A DNA stretch of 64,000 nucleotides from Faecalibacterium prausnitzii (GTDB lineage: Bacteria > Bacillota > Clostridia > Oscillospirales > Ruminococcaceae), in NCBI RefSeq assembly GCF_003287405.1, contig NZ_PRLD01000004.1, forward strand, positions 160,593-224,592, given 5' to 3'. A model generated the notes under the pieces. It worked only from the letters and a program-made list of their open reading frames with translations, was not told where the DNA came from and searched no databases. The first letter of the stretch is position 1. Every line of letters begins with the position of its first letter. The translations under genes were made by a program, and so were the position numbers. This document shows positions 1 through 9,135 of this stretch, piece after piece.

Positions 1-1
1 T

Positions 2-154
2 CTTTTGAACCTGATGCAGGCGCAGCAGAGCGCTGCCCAGTACGGCACCATGTACGCAGGTCTTGTGCTGGTGATGCTGCCCACCCTGATTTTGTACATC
101 TGCGTGCAGCGGCAGCTGACGCAGGGCATGACCGTGGGCGGCCTGAAAGGTTAA
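2..154 (+). CDS. Carbohydrate ABC transporter permease, C-terminal end (partial)
   Basis: Only the last 50 codons are inside the window; the frame is open from the left edge to TAA at 152-154. The visible protein has one hydrophobic segment (AGLVLVMLPTLILYICVQ) and ends in TQGMTVGGLKG, the usual ending of MalG-type permeases of sugar ABC importers (known family feature). It lies 11 bases upstream of a small membrane gene and upstream of the GH112 phosphorylase, so it is probably the inner-membrane subunit importing the disaccharide that the phosphorylase cleaves. The substrate is inferred from context only. Confidence 0.75.
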   Translation, partial: LLNLMQAQQSAAQYGTMYAGLVLVMLPTLILYICVQRQLTQGMTVGGLKG

Positions 155-165
155 GGTGACAAACG

Positions 166-357
166 ATGAAAGCATACTGGAAAAACCATCCCGCCCTGCG
201 CATGATCCTGATGCTGGTGCTGTTCGTACTGGCACTGGTGCTGGTGGTGTCCGGCTGGAAAATGACCGGGCAGCTGGCAGGGCTTGGCATCATGCTGGTG
301 GGCGTAGCGCTGCTGCTGGCAGTGCTGGCCATCTACAATGCGACCTATCAGGATTGA
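166..357 (+). CDS. Small two-helix membrane protein in sugar ABC operon (possible DUF6903)
   Basis: A 63-residue protein with a short basic N-terminus (MKAYWKNHPALR), then two hydrophobic stretches (about residues 12-32 and 37-57) separated by a short polar turn. The start follows an AAGGTG ribosome-binding site and lies 11 bases after the permease stop; the GH112 gene begins 27 bases downstream, so it is within an operon. Small proteins of this size next to sugar ABC permeases in Clostridia are annotated DUF6903; I recall the family but cannot verify membership. No catalytic motif is visible. An accessory or assembly role for the transporter is only a guess. Confidence 0.6.
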   Translation: MKAYWKNHPALRMILMLVLFVLALVLVVSGWKMTGQLAGLGIMLVGVALLLAVLAIYNATYQD

Positions 358-384
358 GGATAAGAGAGGTAAAGGAGAATCCCT

Positions 385-2544
385 ATGGATGAAACAAGAA
401 AGTCCGGGCGCGTGACCATCCCCACCGACTTGGACGTTGTGCCCGAAACGCTGGAGATCTTAAAAAAGTGGGGTGCAGACGCCATCCGCGACTGCGACGG
501 CACCGACTTCCCGCAGCAGTTGAAGGATGCCGATGCAAAGATCTACTCCACCTATTATACCACCCGCAAGGATAACGCATGGGCCAAGGCGAACCCGGAC
601 GAGGTGCAGCAGTGCTACATCATGACCGGCTTCTACACCGCACCCGGCGACACCGTGACCATCCCGCTGATGAAGGGCATCAGCCCGGAGCTGATGCAGG
701 TGAACACCAACGACGACATCACCCGCTGGTGGGAGGTCATGGATCGAACCACCGGTCAGCCCGTGCCGCCGGAGCAGTGGAGCTACGCCGACGGCAGCGT
801 GACCGTGCAGGCTGTACCGTTCCATGAGTATACCGTCAGTTTTCTGGCTTACCTCATCTGGGACCCGGTGCATATGTACAACGCTACCACCAACGGCTGG
901 ACGAATTTTGAGCACCAGATCACCTTTGACGTGCGTCAGCCCAAGACCCACAAGTATTCCATGGAGCGCCTGCGCAAGTTCATTGCAGAGCACCCCTATG
1001 TTAACGTCATCCGCTACACCACCTTCTTCCACCAGTTCACCCTGATCTTCGACGAGCTGAAGCGGGAGAAGTTCGTGGACTGGTATGGATACTCTGCTTC
1101 GGTCAGCCCTTATATCCTCAACCAGTTTGAGCAGGAAGTGGGCTACAAGTTCCGCCCGGAGTACATCATCGATCAGGGCTACTACAACAACCAGTACCGG
1201 GTGCCCAGCAAGGAATTCCGGGATTTTCAGGCCTTCCAGCGCCGCGAAGTGGCAAAGCTTGCCAAGGAGATGGTGGACATCACCCACGCGTGCGGGTGCG
1301 AAGCCATGATGTTCCTCGGCGACCACTGGATCGGCACCGAACCCTTTATGCCGGAGTTCAAGAGCATCGGTCTGGATGCCGTAGTGGGCAGCGTGGGCAA
1401 CGGCTCCACCCTGCGCCTGATCTCTGACATTGAGGGCGTGAAGTACACCGAGGGCCGTTTCCTGCCGTACTTCTTCCCGGACACCTTCCACGAGGGCGGC
1501 GACCCGGTGCGGGAAGCCAAGGAGAACTGGGTTACAGCCCGCCGCGCTATCCTGCGCAAGCCCATCGACCGCATCGGCTATGGCGGCTATCTGAAACTGG
1601 CCTTGCAGTTCCCGGAGTTCGTGGACTACGTGGAGAGCGTCTGCAACGAGTTCCGCGAACTTTACGAGAACATCAAGGGCACCACGCCCTACTGTGTCAA
1701 GCGAGTGGCCGTGCTGAACTGCTGGGGCAAAATGCGGGCTTGGGGCTGCCACATGGTGCATCACGCCCTCTATTACAAGCAGAACTACAGCTATGCCGGT
1801 GTCATTGAGATGCTGTCCGGTGCGCCCTTTGATGTGAAGTTCATCAGCTTTGAGGACATCAAGAACGACCCGCATCTGCTGGATTCGTTGGATGTCATTA
1901 TCAATGTCGGCGATGCCGACACCGCACACACCGGCGGCATCTGGTGGGAAGACCCGGAGATTTCCTCCGCTATCCGCAAGTTCGTCTGGAACGGCGGCGG
2001 CTTTATCGGCGTGGGTGAGCCTTCCGGTCACCCGTATCAGGGCCACATTCTCCAGCTTGCCAGCGTGCTGGGCGTGGAGGAAGAAAACGGCTTCACCCTC
2101 AACTACGACAAATACAACTGGGAGGAGCACCCCGACCACTTTATCCTACAGGACGCCGATCAACCCGTGGACTTTGGCGAGGGCAAAAAGAACATCTACG
2201 CCCTCGAAGGCACCGAAGTGCTGGTGCAGCGGAACAAGGAAGTGCAGATGGCCGCCCACGACTTCGGCAAGGGGCGTGCCGTGTACATCAGCGGCGTGCC
2301 GTACAGCTTTGCCAACAGCCGCACCCTTTACCGCGCTATCCTGTGGAGTGCCCACAGCGAGGAGGAACTGCATACATGGTTCAGCTCCAACTACAACGTG
2401 GAGGTGCACGCCTACGTCAAAAACGGCAAGTACTGCGTGGTGAACAACACCTACGAGCCGCAGGATACCACCGTTTACACCACCGGCGGCAGCAGCTTTG
2501 CGCTGCATCTGGACGCCAACGAGATCAAGTGGTATGAGATCTAA
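385..2544 (+). CDS. GH112 1,3-beta-galactosyl-N-acetylhexosamine (or galactosyl-rhamnose) phosphorylase
   Basis: A 719-residue protein, the normal length for GH112. It opens SGRVTIPTDLDV and continues with WGADAIRDCDGT and the IYSTYYTTR region, which match the N-terminal barrel of lacto-N-biose phosphorylases; the central KRVAVLNCWGKMRAWG and INVGDADTAHTGG segments fit the beta-amylase-trimerisation-like middle region, followed by a small C-terminal beta domain. These intracellular enzymes phosphorolyse beta-galactosides (galacto-N-biose from mucin, lacto-N-biose from milk glycans, or galactosyl-rhamnose) to galactose 1-phosphate. The RBS is AAAGGAG 7 bases before ATG. Which of the three substrates it uses cannot be decided by eye. 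The upstream ABC permease is the likely importer. Confidence 0.9.
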   Translation: MDETRKSGRVTIPTDLDVVPETLEILKKWGADAIRDCDGTDFPQQLKDADAKIYSTYYTTRKDNAWAKANPDEVQQCYIMTGFYTAPGDTVTIPLMKGISPELMQVNTNDDITRWWEVMDRTTGQPVPPEQWSYADGSVTVQAVPFHEYTVSFLAYLIWDPVHMYNATTNGWTNFEHQITFDVRQPKTHKYSMERLRKFIAEHPYVNVIRYTTFFHQFTLIFDELKREKFVDWYGYSASVSPYILNQFEQEVGYKFRPEYIIDQGYYNNQYRVPSKEFRDFQAFQRREVAKLAKEMVDITHACGCEAMMFLGDHWIGTEPFMPEFKSIGLDAVVGSVGNGSTLRLISDIEGVKYTEGRFLPYFFPDTFHEGGDPVREAKENWVTARRAILRKPIDRIGYGGYLKLALQFPEFVDYVESVCNEFRELYENIKGTTPYCVKRVAVLNCWGKMRAWGCHMVHHALYYKQNYSYAGVIEMLSGAPFDVKFISFEDIKNDPHLLDSLDVIINVGDADTAHTGGIWWEDPEISSAIRKFVWNGGGFIGVGEPSGHPYQGHILQLASVLGVEEENGFTLNYDKYNWEEHPDHFILQDADQPVDFGEGKKNIYALEGTEVLVQRNKEVQMAAHDFGKGRAVYISGVPYSFANSRTLYRAILWSAHSEEELHTWFSSNYNVEVHAYVKNGKYCVVNNTYEPQDTTVYTTGGSSFALHLDANEIKWYEI

Positions 2545-2564
2545 GTTCTCCTTTTCATAAACGA

Positions 2565-2604
2565 ACACAACGGGCAGCTCTGTTACCAGAGCCGCCCGTT
2601 GTGT
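2565..2604 (+). terminator. Hairpin terminator after the GH112 gene
   Basis: An 18-base stem (2565-2582 with 2587-2604, one mismatch) closed by a TTAC loop, starting 20 bases after the GH112 stop. The following sequence has only a short T run, so termination may be imperfect. Confidence 0.55.
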
Positions 2605-2678
2605 TTGCTGTATCTGCCGATAACTCAACCTGTGTCAATCGAACGCTGCAATGGAGATGGCTGGAAACGCAGAAATTC

Positions 2679-2777
2679 AGTAATGCGAGCGTAATAGACC
2701 TGCAGAAAAAAGAAACTGCCCGTGCGAGTATGCGTAAGATGGTGAAGCACTTGCTGAAAAAATATAAGTATGCGCCA
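2679..2777 (+). pseudogene. Remnant of type I restriction HsdR C-terminus
   Basis: The frame encodes SNASVIDLQKKETARASMR followed by KMVKHLLKKYKYAP. This pattern (Q-K-E-x-x-R-A-x-M-R-x-M-[IV]-K-x-L-L-x-K-Y-x-Y-P) is typical of the end of HsdR restriction subunits, where it leads into a final helix. Here the helix is missing and the sequence runs directly into a recombinase fragment in another frame. The call rests on remembered motif similarity only. Confidence 0.4.
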
Positions 2778-3439
2778 ACGTCAAGCGGCGTAAGGGCTGC
2801 AACAAAAAGACTGTGCAGAAGGACTGGCTGGAAGATCTGGTCGTCCGGGAGACCATGAATCTGATTCAGGACGATGCGGTGATCGACAAGATCGTTCAAT
2901 TGGTCATGGATGTCCAGAATCAGGAAAATACCACGATCCCGCTGCTGGAAAAGCAACTGCGAGAGGTCAACAAAAAGCTGGACAACCTGATGAAGGCGAT
3001 CGAGGACGGCTTGTACACCCGGACAACGAAAGAGCGTCTGGAAGCGCTGGAAATCCAGAAAGATGAGCTGACTGCAAAAATTGCAGACGAAAAGCTGAAG
3101 AAGCCCAGCTTCAATGAAGATTTCATTCGATTCTGGCTGATGAAATTCAGAAAATTCGATATTTCGCAGAAAAAACAGCGGAAAGCGCGGATTGAAATTT
3201 TTGTAAATGCCATTTTTCTGTACGATGACCGGATGCTGATCACGTTCAACTACAAGGATGGCACCCAAACCGTCCGTTTTGAGGACACTCTGACCACCGA
3301 TTGCGGAGAAAAAAGTTTGCGTTTGCGAAGCAACGAAAGCCCCAGTGGGGCTTTTGAGCAACAGAACGGTCTTGCGCAAGCAAGATGGAGGGGCTTTGCC
3401 CCGACAAGTTCGGATTTGTCCAGCCTTGCTGGACTATAA
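2768..3439 (+). pseudogene. C-terminal remnant of a large serine recombinase
   Basis: From 2768 the frame reads CANVKRRKGCNKKTVQKDW and LEDLVVRETM, then a long coiled coil (IPLLEKQLREVNKKLDNLMK and on to about residue 120) and a helix-rich end with FRKFDISQKKQRKARIEIFV. This is the zinc-ribbon and coiled-coil region of the large serine recombinases of clostridial conjugative elements. The resolvase catalytic domain (about 300 residues with the nucleophilic serine) is absent and the upstream frame is closed by a stop at 2765-2767. An internal GTG at 2813 could be read as a start but is unlikely to be used. It is a dead scar left by an excised or decayed element, fused to the HsdR remnant. Confidence 0.75.
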
Positions 3440-3696
3440 ATCTAACGACTTCACGTTAGAAATTGTTGGATTTTTTTGTTTATAGTCTGGCCTCATTTGA
3501 TTTTGACCACAATGCGGGCGATTTTATCTGGTCGATCGCAGGGGCAAGTGGACTTTTTGCATAGCAGGGCTCTGTACCCCCTCTTCTCTGAAAAAGAGAA
3601 AACAATCCCATTATTCTTATTATCGCAAGTCAAGAAATTAGCGCAACATCAAAACGGCATCTCTGCGATATGCAATTCAACGATGTTGCTGTTGCA
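3440..3696. other. Intergenic stretch without a convincing gene
   Basis: Between the recombinase remnant and the LacI gene. A small hairpin (TCTAACG / CGTTAGA, 3441-3461) followed by a T run at about 3471-3478 could end transcription. A 74-codon open frame here has no recognisable motif and lies in biased AT-rich sequence, so I do not call it. Confidence 0.5.
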
Positions 3697-4740
3697 TTAA
3701 AAAGTTGAATTGCTATAGACCTCCGGCGGCGGGCAGCAGCTTTCCCGGGGGATGAGCTTATGCGGCACGATGATCTTTGTGGCCAGAAGGTTCGGGTTCT
3801 CAATGTGGTTGATGGTCTGGCTGGCGGCTTCCATGCCCAGCTGGTAGGGGTTCACGTCCACGGTGGTCAGCTGCGGGCTGGTGATGCGGGAGAACAGCGA
3901 ATTGTTGAAGGACACGATGGACAGGTCTTTCGGGACGCGCAGCCCCAGCTTGCCGCAGAACTGTTCCAGCACCACGGCAAGGATGTCGTCGCTGACCAGC
4001 ATGGCGGTGGGGTGGTCCGGGGCAGTGAGCAGGGTTTTCAGCGCTCCCTCGTAGGCGTCGTTCAGGGTGTTGACCTCCACACAGTCCTCTTCCCGGGGAA
4101 TGATGCCGTGCTTGAGCAGGGACATCTGGTAACCCCGCTTGCGCTCTGCGGAGAACAGCATGGCGTTATTGACCCCGAAATACGCAATGCGGCGGTGGCC
4201 CATCTCATAAAGGTAATCGGTAGCTTCCTCACCGGCAAGGGCGTTGTCGTTGTCGATGTAGATAGTCTGGTTGGCGGACTGCGCTGCCTTGCCCACAATG
4301 ACATGGAGCAGCCCCTCGTTGCGCAGATACGCCGCCACCGGGCAGTCCTTTTTGGAATAGAGCAAAATAAACCCATCCGCCTGTGCGTTGGCCACCATGC
4401 TCTGGATGGCGTCCAGCACTTCGGCATCGTCCTGCCCGGTGATGACCGTGTTCACATACCGCCGCAGGTTGCAGAACTGCCCGATGCCGCGGATGATCTC
4501 CAGATGAAAGGCGTTTTCGTAGACGTCCCGCTGGGAGGAGGGCAGAATGATGCCGATGGTCTTGGAAAAAGCCTCCACCGGTTCAGTCTCAAAATTCGGC
4601 TCGTAGCCCAGCTGCGCCATGATGCGGCGCACCCGCTCCTTGGTCTCCCGGCTGATGGAAGGGCTGTCCTTGCAGGTGCGGGATACCGTGGAGGGCGAGA
4701 CCCCCGCTGCCGCTGCAACATCCTTGATGGTAACTGCCAT
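3697..4740 (-). CDS. LacI-family transcriptional regulator of the PTS/malQ locus
   Basis: A 347-residue protein with the canonical LacI helix-turn-helix at its N-terminus (TIKDVAAAAGVSPSTVSRTC, hinge near residues 45-60) and a periplasmic-binding-protein-like effector domain (TIGIILPSS..., GHRRIAYFGV, DDILAVVLEQF, VSFNNSLFSRITSPQLTTVD). It is divergent from the PTS gene with a 283-base shared upstream region containing several inverted repeats of the TTGC/GCAA type, so it most likely represses or activates the PTS-EEP-malQ operon and itself in response to an imported sugar or its phosphate. Effector unknown. Confidence 0.92.
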   Translation of the reverse strand: MAVTIKDVAAAAGVSPSTVSRTCKDSPSISRETKERVRRIMAQLGYEPNFETEPVEAFSKTIGIILPSSQRDVYENAFHLEIIRGIGQFCNLRRYVNTVITGQDDAEVLDAIQSMVANAQADGFILLYSKKDCPVAAYLRNEGLLHVIVGKAAQSANQTIYIDNDNALAGEEATDYLYEMGHRRIAYFGVNNAMLFSAERKRGYQMSLLKHGIIPREEDCVEVNTLNDAYEGALKTLLTAPDHPTAMLVSDDILAVVLEQFCGKLGLRVPKDLSIVSFNNSLFSRITSPQLTTVDVNPYQLGMEAASQTINHIENPNLLATKIIVPHKLIPRESCCPPPEVYSNSTF

Positions 4741-5023
4741 AGTTTGTTCCTCCCTGATATAGTAGTTCTATTGTAAAGCTGTTTGCGCGCAATGTCAATG
4801 TTTGCGCACGGGATTGCGTAAACTGTGCAACACCGTGCCTGCGTACCTTCGACAATTTCCACAAATAATCCTTCGCGCGATTGTAGAAAACGTAGAAAGC
4901 TTGTTTTTGACCCAAAAAACTCTTGTAAAAATTGCGGAGTTGGATTATCCTTGTTGCGTAAAGTAATGCAAACGTAGTGCAACGCTTGCACAAAACGATG
5001 CAAAAGGAATAAGGAGGAACATC
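4741..5023. promoter_or_regulatory. Divergent regulatory region with LacI-type operators
   Basis: Contains a perfect 10-base palindrome TTGCGCGCAA (4783-4792, CG-centred as is typical for LacI operators), a second dyad TTGCGT-N6-ATGCAA (4953-4970, one mismatch) and a third GTGCAA-CGC-TTGCAC (4977-4991) just upstream of the PTS RBS (AAGGAGG). Multiple spaced half sites fit looping or cooperative repression by the adjacent LacI protein. Assignment of sites to that regulator is inference. Confidence 0.55.
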
Positions 5024-6706
5024 ATGGCAACAACAAAAGCGGCTCCGGGTAAAAAGGGGCTCATCAACTTCGACTTCTTACAGAAGCTGGGCAAGGTGCT
5101 GATGACGGTCATCGCCGTTATGCCCGCTGCCGGTCTGATGATCAGTCTGGGCAAGCTGGTGCAGATGGGCGGCAGCGACATTGCGGCGGTCATGACCATC
5201 GGCACTACGATGGAGAACATCGGCTGGGCGGTCATCAATAACCTGCACATCCTGTTCGCCGTTGCCATCGGCGGCAGCTGGGCAAAGGAGCGTGCGGGCG
5301 GTGCCTTTGCCGCCGTGCTGGCGTTCGCCCTCATCAACGTCATCACCGGCAACATCTTCGGCGTCACCAGTGCCATGCTGGCAGACCCCAACGCCGTGAC
5401 CCACACCCTGTTCGGGCAGGAGATCGCCGTCAACGGCTATTTCACCTCTGTGCTGGGCGCACCGGCGCTGAACATGGGCGTGTTCGTGGGCATCATCGCC
5501 GGTTTTGTGGGCGGCGTAGCTTACAATAAGTACTACAACTTCCGCAAGCTGCCGGATGCGCTGGCCTTCTTCAACGGCAAGCGCTTCGTGCCCATGGTGG
5601 TCATTGTCTACTCGGTGGTTATTTCCATCGTGCTGTCGCTGTTCTGGCCTGTGGTGCAGACCGGTATCAACAACTTCGGCATCTGGATCGCCAACTCTTC
5701 CGAGACTTCTCCCATTCTGGCTCCGTTCATTTATGGTACGCTGGAGCGTCTGCTGCTGCCCTTCGGTCTGCATCATATGCTGACCATCCCCATGAACTAT
5801 ACCTCCTTCGGCGGCACCTACACCATCGCTACCGGCGTCAACGCAGGCAGTCAGGTGTTTGGTCAGGACCCGCTGTGGCTGGCATGGGCAAACGACCTCA
5901 TCAACTTCAAAAAGGCCGGCGATATGGCCGCTTACAACAATCTGCTGGCTACCGTCACCCCCGCCCGCTTCAAGGTTGGTCAGATGATCGGTGCTACCGG
6001 TCTGCTGCTGGGCATTGCACTGGCCATGTTCCGCCGGGTGGACGCCGACAAGCGCGCAAACTATAAGTCCATGTTCATCTCCACCGCACTGGCTGTGTTC
6101 CTGACCGGCGTTACCGAGCCGTTGGAATTCATGTTCATGTTCTGCGCCATGCCGCTGTACATCGTGTACGCACTGCTGCAGGGCTGCGCCTTCGCCATGG
6201 CAGGCATCATCCATCTGCGTCTGCACTCCTTCGGCAATCTGGAGTTCATCACCCGCATTCCCATGTCCCTGCAGGCAGGTCTGGGCGGCGATATCATCAA
6301 CTTCGTGATCTGTGTCGTGGCATTCTTCGTCATCGGCTACTTCGTGGCCTACTTCATGATCGGCAAGCTTCAGCTGGCAACGCCGGGTCGTCTGGGCAAC
6401 TACACCGATGACAACGCAGACGATTCTGCCGCCGCCGCAAAGACCGAAAAGAAGGCCGACAAAAAGGCCGATAACGGTCAGGCCGAGCGCATCATCGCTC
6501 TGCTGGGCGGCCGGGAGAACATCGTGCTAGTGGACGCCTGCATGACCCGTCTGCGTGTTACCGTAAAAGACCCTGCCAAGGTGGCCGACCTTGCCGCATG
6601 GAAGGCCGAGGGTGCGCTGAGCCTGCTGGTGAAGGGCGACGGCATTCAGGCTGTGTACGGCCCCAAGGCAGACGTTCTGAAATCTGACATCAACGATATT
6701 CTGTAA
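5024..6706 (+). CDS. PTS glucose/maltose-family EIICB transporter
   Basis: A 560-residue membrane permease-phosphotransferase. The EIIC domain spans about residues 12-440 (multiple membrane segments; FIYGTLERLLLPFGLHHM and the TGVTEPLEFMFMF signature, which carries the conserved Glu). An Ala/Lys-rich linker follows (about 450-485), then EIIB (487-560) with the phosphorylated cysteine C506 in DACMTRLRV. There is no EIIA domain, so a Crr-like EIIA must come from elsewhere. The closest overall pattern is the glucose/maltose/N-acetylglucosamine class (MalX/PtsG-like). With MalQ two genes downstream, maltose or a related alpha-glucoside is the likely substrate. The RBS is AAGGAGG. Confidence 0.9.
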   Translation: MATTKAAPGKKGLINFDFLQKLGKVLMTVIAVMPAAGLMISLGKLVQMGGSDIAAVMTIGTTMENIGWAVINNLHILFAVAIGGSWAKERAGGAFAAVLAFALINVITGNIFGVTSAMLADPNAVTHTLFGQEIAVNGYFTSVLGAPALNMGVFVGIIAGFVGGVAYNKYYNFRKLPDALAFFNGKRFVPMVVIVYSVVISIVLSLFWPVVQTGINNFGIWIANSSETSPILAPFIYGTLERLLLPFGLHHMLTIPMNYTSFGGTYTIATGVNAGSQVFGQDPLWLAWANDLINFKKAGDMAAYNNLLATVTPARFKVGQMIGATGLLLGIALAMFRRVDADKRANYKSMFISTALAVFLTGVTEPLEFMFMFCAMPLYIVYALLQGCAFAMAGIIHLRLHSFGNLEFITRIPMSLQAGLGGDIINFVICVVAFFVIGYFVAYFMIGKLQLATPGRLGNYTDDNADDSAAAAKTEKKADKKADNGQAERIIALLGGRENIVLVDACMTRLRVTVKDPAKVADLAAWKAEGALSLLVKGDGIQAVYGPKADVLKSDINDIL

Positions 6707-6711
6707 AAACT

Positions 6712-7530
6712 ATGAAACTGCTGACATTGAATACCCACAGCCTTATCATCCCGGAGCATGAGGCAAAGCGGGAGATTTTTGTAGACTTCATCGCAAAGGA
6801 GCAGCCGGAGGTGTTCGCCCTGCAGGAGGTGAACCAGACCGCCGCTGCGCCGCTGCTGGCAGAGGCTCCGGCGGGGTACTACCCCTGCCCCGGCAATATG
6901 GTGCTGCTGAAAGCGGACAACCACGCCGCAGCCGTGGCAAAAATGCTGGAAGCGCAGGGCGTGCACTATTATTGGAGCTGGCTTCCGGCAAAGGTGGGCT
7001 ACGACATTTACGATGAGGGCGCGGCGGTGTTCAGCCGTGCACCCATCACCGACGCCGAAAACCTGCTGCTGAGCCAGATCAATGATTACAGCAACTGGAG
7101 GACCCGCCGCACGCTGGGCATCTGTGCAGGAGATGTCTGGTATTATACGGTGCATCTGGGCTGGTGGAAGGACGAGGTAGAGCCTTTCGCTCCCCAGTGG
7201 GAAAAGCTTTCAAAGGCGGCGGGCGCTAAAAAGACCGCCTTTCTGCTGGGCGACTTCAACAGCGAAGCCGATGTGCGGGGCGAGGGCTACGACCTCGTGC
7301 TGGGCAGCGGCTGGCAGGATACCTACCGCTTGGCGCAGCAGCGGGATGCGGGCTACACGGTGGTGGAAGCCATTGACGGCTGGCGGGATGCCCCGGATGC
7401 AGCGGCAAAAAAGCGCATCGACCAGATCTGGTGTTCCAAGGCGGTGGCTGTCAAGAGCAGCCGGGTGGTGTTTGGCGGCTTGCAGGAGCCGCAGGTGTCT
7501 GACCACGCCGGTGTTATGATCGAGTTATAA
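6712..7530 (+). CDS. Endonuclease/exonuclease/phosphatase (EEP) family hydrolase
   Basis: A 272-residue cytosolic protein starting 5 bases after the PTS stop, so translationally close-coupled. It shows EEP-fold landmarks: LTLNTHS at the N-terminus, QEVNQT (metal-binding Glu), VHLGWW, LLGDFNSE (Asp/Asn catalytic pair) and the closing SDHAGVM (Asp-His). EEP proteins cleave phosphodiesters or phosphomonoesters. In this operon, between a PTS permease and MalQ, a sugar-phosphate or cyclic phosphodiester substrate is possible, but the sequence does not say which. Confidence 0.8.
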   Translation: MKLLTLNTHSLIIPEHEAKREIFVDFIAKEQPEVFALQEVNQTAAAPLLAEAPAGYYPCPGNMVLLKADNHAAAVAKMLEAQGVHYYWSWLPAKVGYDIYDEGAAVFSRAPITDAENLLLSQINDYSNWRTRRTLGICAGDVWYYTVHLGWWKDEVEPFAPQWEKLSKAAGAKKTAFLLGDFNSEADVRGEGYDLVLGSGWQDTYRLAQQRDAGYTVVEAIDGWRDAPDAAAKKRIDQIWCSKAVAVKSSRVVFGGLQEPQVSDHAGVMIEL

Positions 7531-7546
7531 AGGAAGGGAAAAGAAG

Positions 7547-9049
7547 ATGCAGAGAAGTGCAGGCATTTTGCTGCCCATCAGTAGTCTGCCGTCCCCTTAC
7601 GGCATCGGCTGCTTCTCGCAGGAAGCATACGACTTTGTGGATTGGCTCAAGGAAGCCGGACAGACCTATTGGCAGATCCTGCCGCTGGGTGTGACCAGCT
7701 ACGGCGACAGCCCGTATCAGAGCTTTTCCGCCTTTGCGGGCAACCCCTATTTCAACAATCTGGACGCACTGGTGGAGGAAGGAGTGCTGACCGCCGCCGA
7801 GTGCAAAAAGGCAAACTTCGGCCGCAAGGCAGATGACATTGATTACAGCCGCCTGTATACCGAGCGCGGCCGTCTGCTGCGGCTGGCGTACTCCCGCAGC
7901 GACATCGGCCACAACGAAGCGTTTACGGCATTCTGCGAGAAAAACAAGTGGTGGCTGGACGATTTTGCCCTGTTTATGGCGGTGAAAGGCCGCTTTGAGG
8001 GCAAGCCGTGGATCGAGTGGGCAGAGGATATCCGTCTGCGCTGGCAGCCCGCCATGGACTACTACCGCCGGGAGCTGTACTTTGAGGTGGAGTACCACAA
8101 GTATCTTCAGTTCAAGTTCGACGAGCAGTGGCGCAAGCTGAAAGCCTACGCCAACAGCAAGGGCATCCAGATCATCGGCGACATCCCCATCTATGTGGCG
8201 CTGGATTCTGCGGACGCTTGGGCAAACCCGGGGCTCTTCCAGCTGGACAAGGACAACATTCCCACGGCAGTGGCGGGCGTTCCCCCGGATGGCTTTTCGC
8301 CTACCGGTCAGCTGTGGGGCAACCCGCTCTACCGCTGGGAAACCCACCGCGCGACCGGATATCAGTGGTGGATCACCCGGCTGTGGTACTGCTTTGAGCT
8401 GTACGATGTGGTGCGCATCGACCACTTCCGCGGCTTCGATGAGTATTTCTCCATCCCCTACGGCAGCGAGACGGCGGTGGATGGCCACTGGGAAAAAGGT
8501 CCCGGCATCGAGCTGTTCCGAGCCGTGGAGCAGGCGCTGGGCAAGCGGGAGATCATCGCAGAGGATCTTGGCTACATGAGCGACACCGTGCGGCAGCTGG
8601 TGCGGGACAGCGGCTTCCCCGGCATGAAGGTGCTGGAATTTGCCTTTGATTCCCGCGATACCGGCAGCGCCAGCGACTACCTGCCCCACAACTACCCGGT
8701 GAACAGCGTAGCCTATACCGGCACCCACGACAACGAGACGCTGGTCTCGTGGTACCAGACCATCTCGGACGCCGAGCGCGCCATGGTGCGGGATTACCTG
8801 TACGACTACGCCACCCCGGACGAGCAGCTTTATAAAAGCATGATCGCACTGATTTTGCGCAGTGCAGCGGCAAGGTGCATCATCCCCATGCAGGACTGGC
8901 TGGGGCTGGATAATGCCGCCCGCATCAATAAGCCCTCTACCGTAGGCCAGAACTGGCGCTGGCGGCTGAAAAAGACCCAGCTGACCAAGAAACTCCAAAA
9001 AGAGATCTGCCAGCTGACCACCCGCTACGGCCGAATGAACTGGGCATAA
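7547..9049 (+). CDS. malQ: 4-alpha-glucanotransferase (amylomaltase, GH77)
   Basis: A 500-residue protein of standard MalQ length. It shows RSAGILLPISSLPSPYGIG at the start, WQILPLG, GDIPIYVALDSADAW, the nucleophile D292 in RIDHFRGF, the acid/base E339 in IIAEDLG and the third carboxylate D395 in GTHDNET. The enzyme transfers alpha-1,4-glucan segments between maltodextrins in the cytoplasm, releasing glucose. The start has AGGAAGGG upstream and lies 16 bases after the EEP gene; it is the last gene of the PTS-EEP-malQ operon. Confidence 0.96.
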   Translation: MQRSAGILLPISSLPSPYGIGCFSQEAYDFVDWLKEAGQTYWQILPLGVTSYGDSPYQSFSAFAGNPYFNNLDALVEEGVLTAAECKKANFGRKADDIDYSRLYTERGRLLRLAYSRSDIGHNEAFTAFCEKNKWWLDDFALFMAVKGRFEGKPWIEWAEDIRLRWQPAMDYYRRELYFEVEYHKYLQFKFDEQWRKLKAYANSKGIQIIGDIPIYVALDSADAWANPGLFQLDKDNIPTAVAGVPPDGFSPTGQLWGNPLYRWETHRATGYQWWITRLWYCFELYDVVRIDHFRGFDEYFSIPYGSETAVDGHWEKGPGIELFRAVEQALGKREIIAEDLGYMSDTVRQLVRDSGFPGMKVLEFAFDSRDTGSASDYLPHNYPVNSVAYTGTHDNETLVSWYQTISDAERAMVRDYLYDYATPDEQLYKSMIALILRSAAARCIIPMQDWLGLDNAARINKPSTVGQNWRWRLKKTQLTKKLQKEICQLTTRYGRMNWA

Positions 9050-9135
9050 GGTGCTCTATGAAGCTTGATTAGCCGGAACTGAAAATTCTGCTAATGGCAT
9101 TCGCTGGCTGATTTTGGTGATAGGTTCAAAATGAA

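Noticed and set aside
460..2139. A 559-codon open frame on the minus strand inside the GH112 gene
   Set aside because: Antisense to a complete, well-recognised enzyme gene; high GC makes long antisense frames. No RBS or family pattern.
3476..3700. A 74-codon frame between the recombinase remnant and lacI
   Set aside because: No motif, no convincing RBS, AT-rich intergenic composition.
7514..8998. A 494-codon minus-strand frame inside malQ
   Set aside because: Shadow of malQ codon bias; translation has no domain and malQ catalytic residues are intact.
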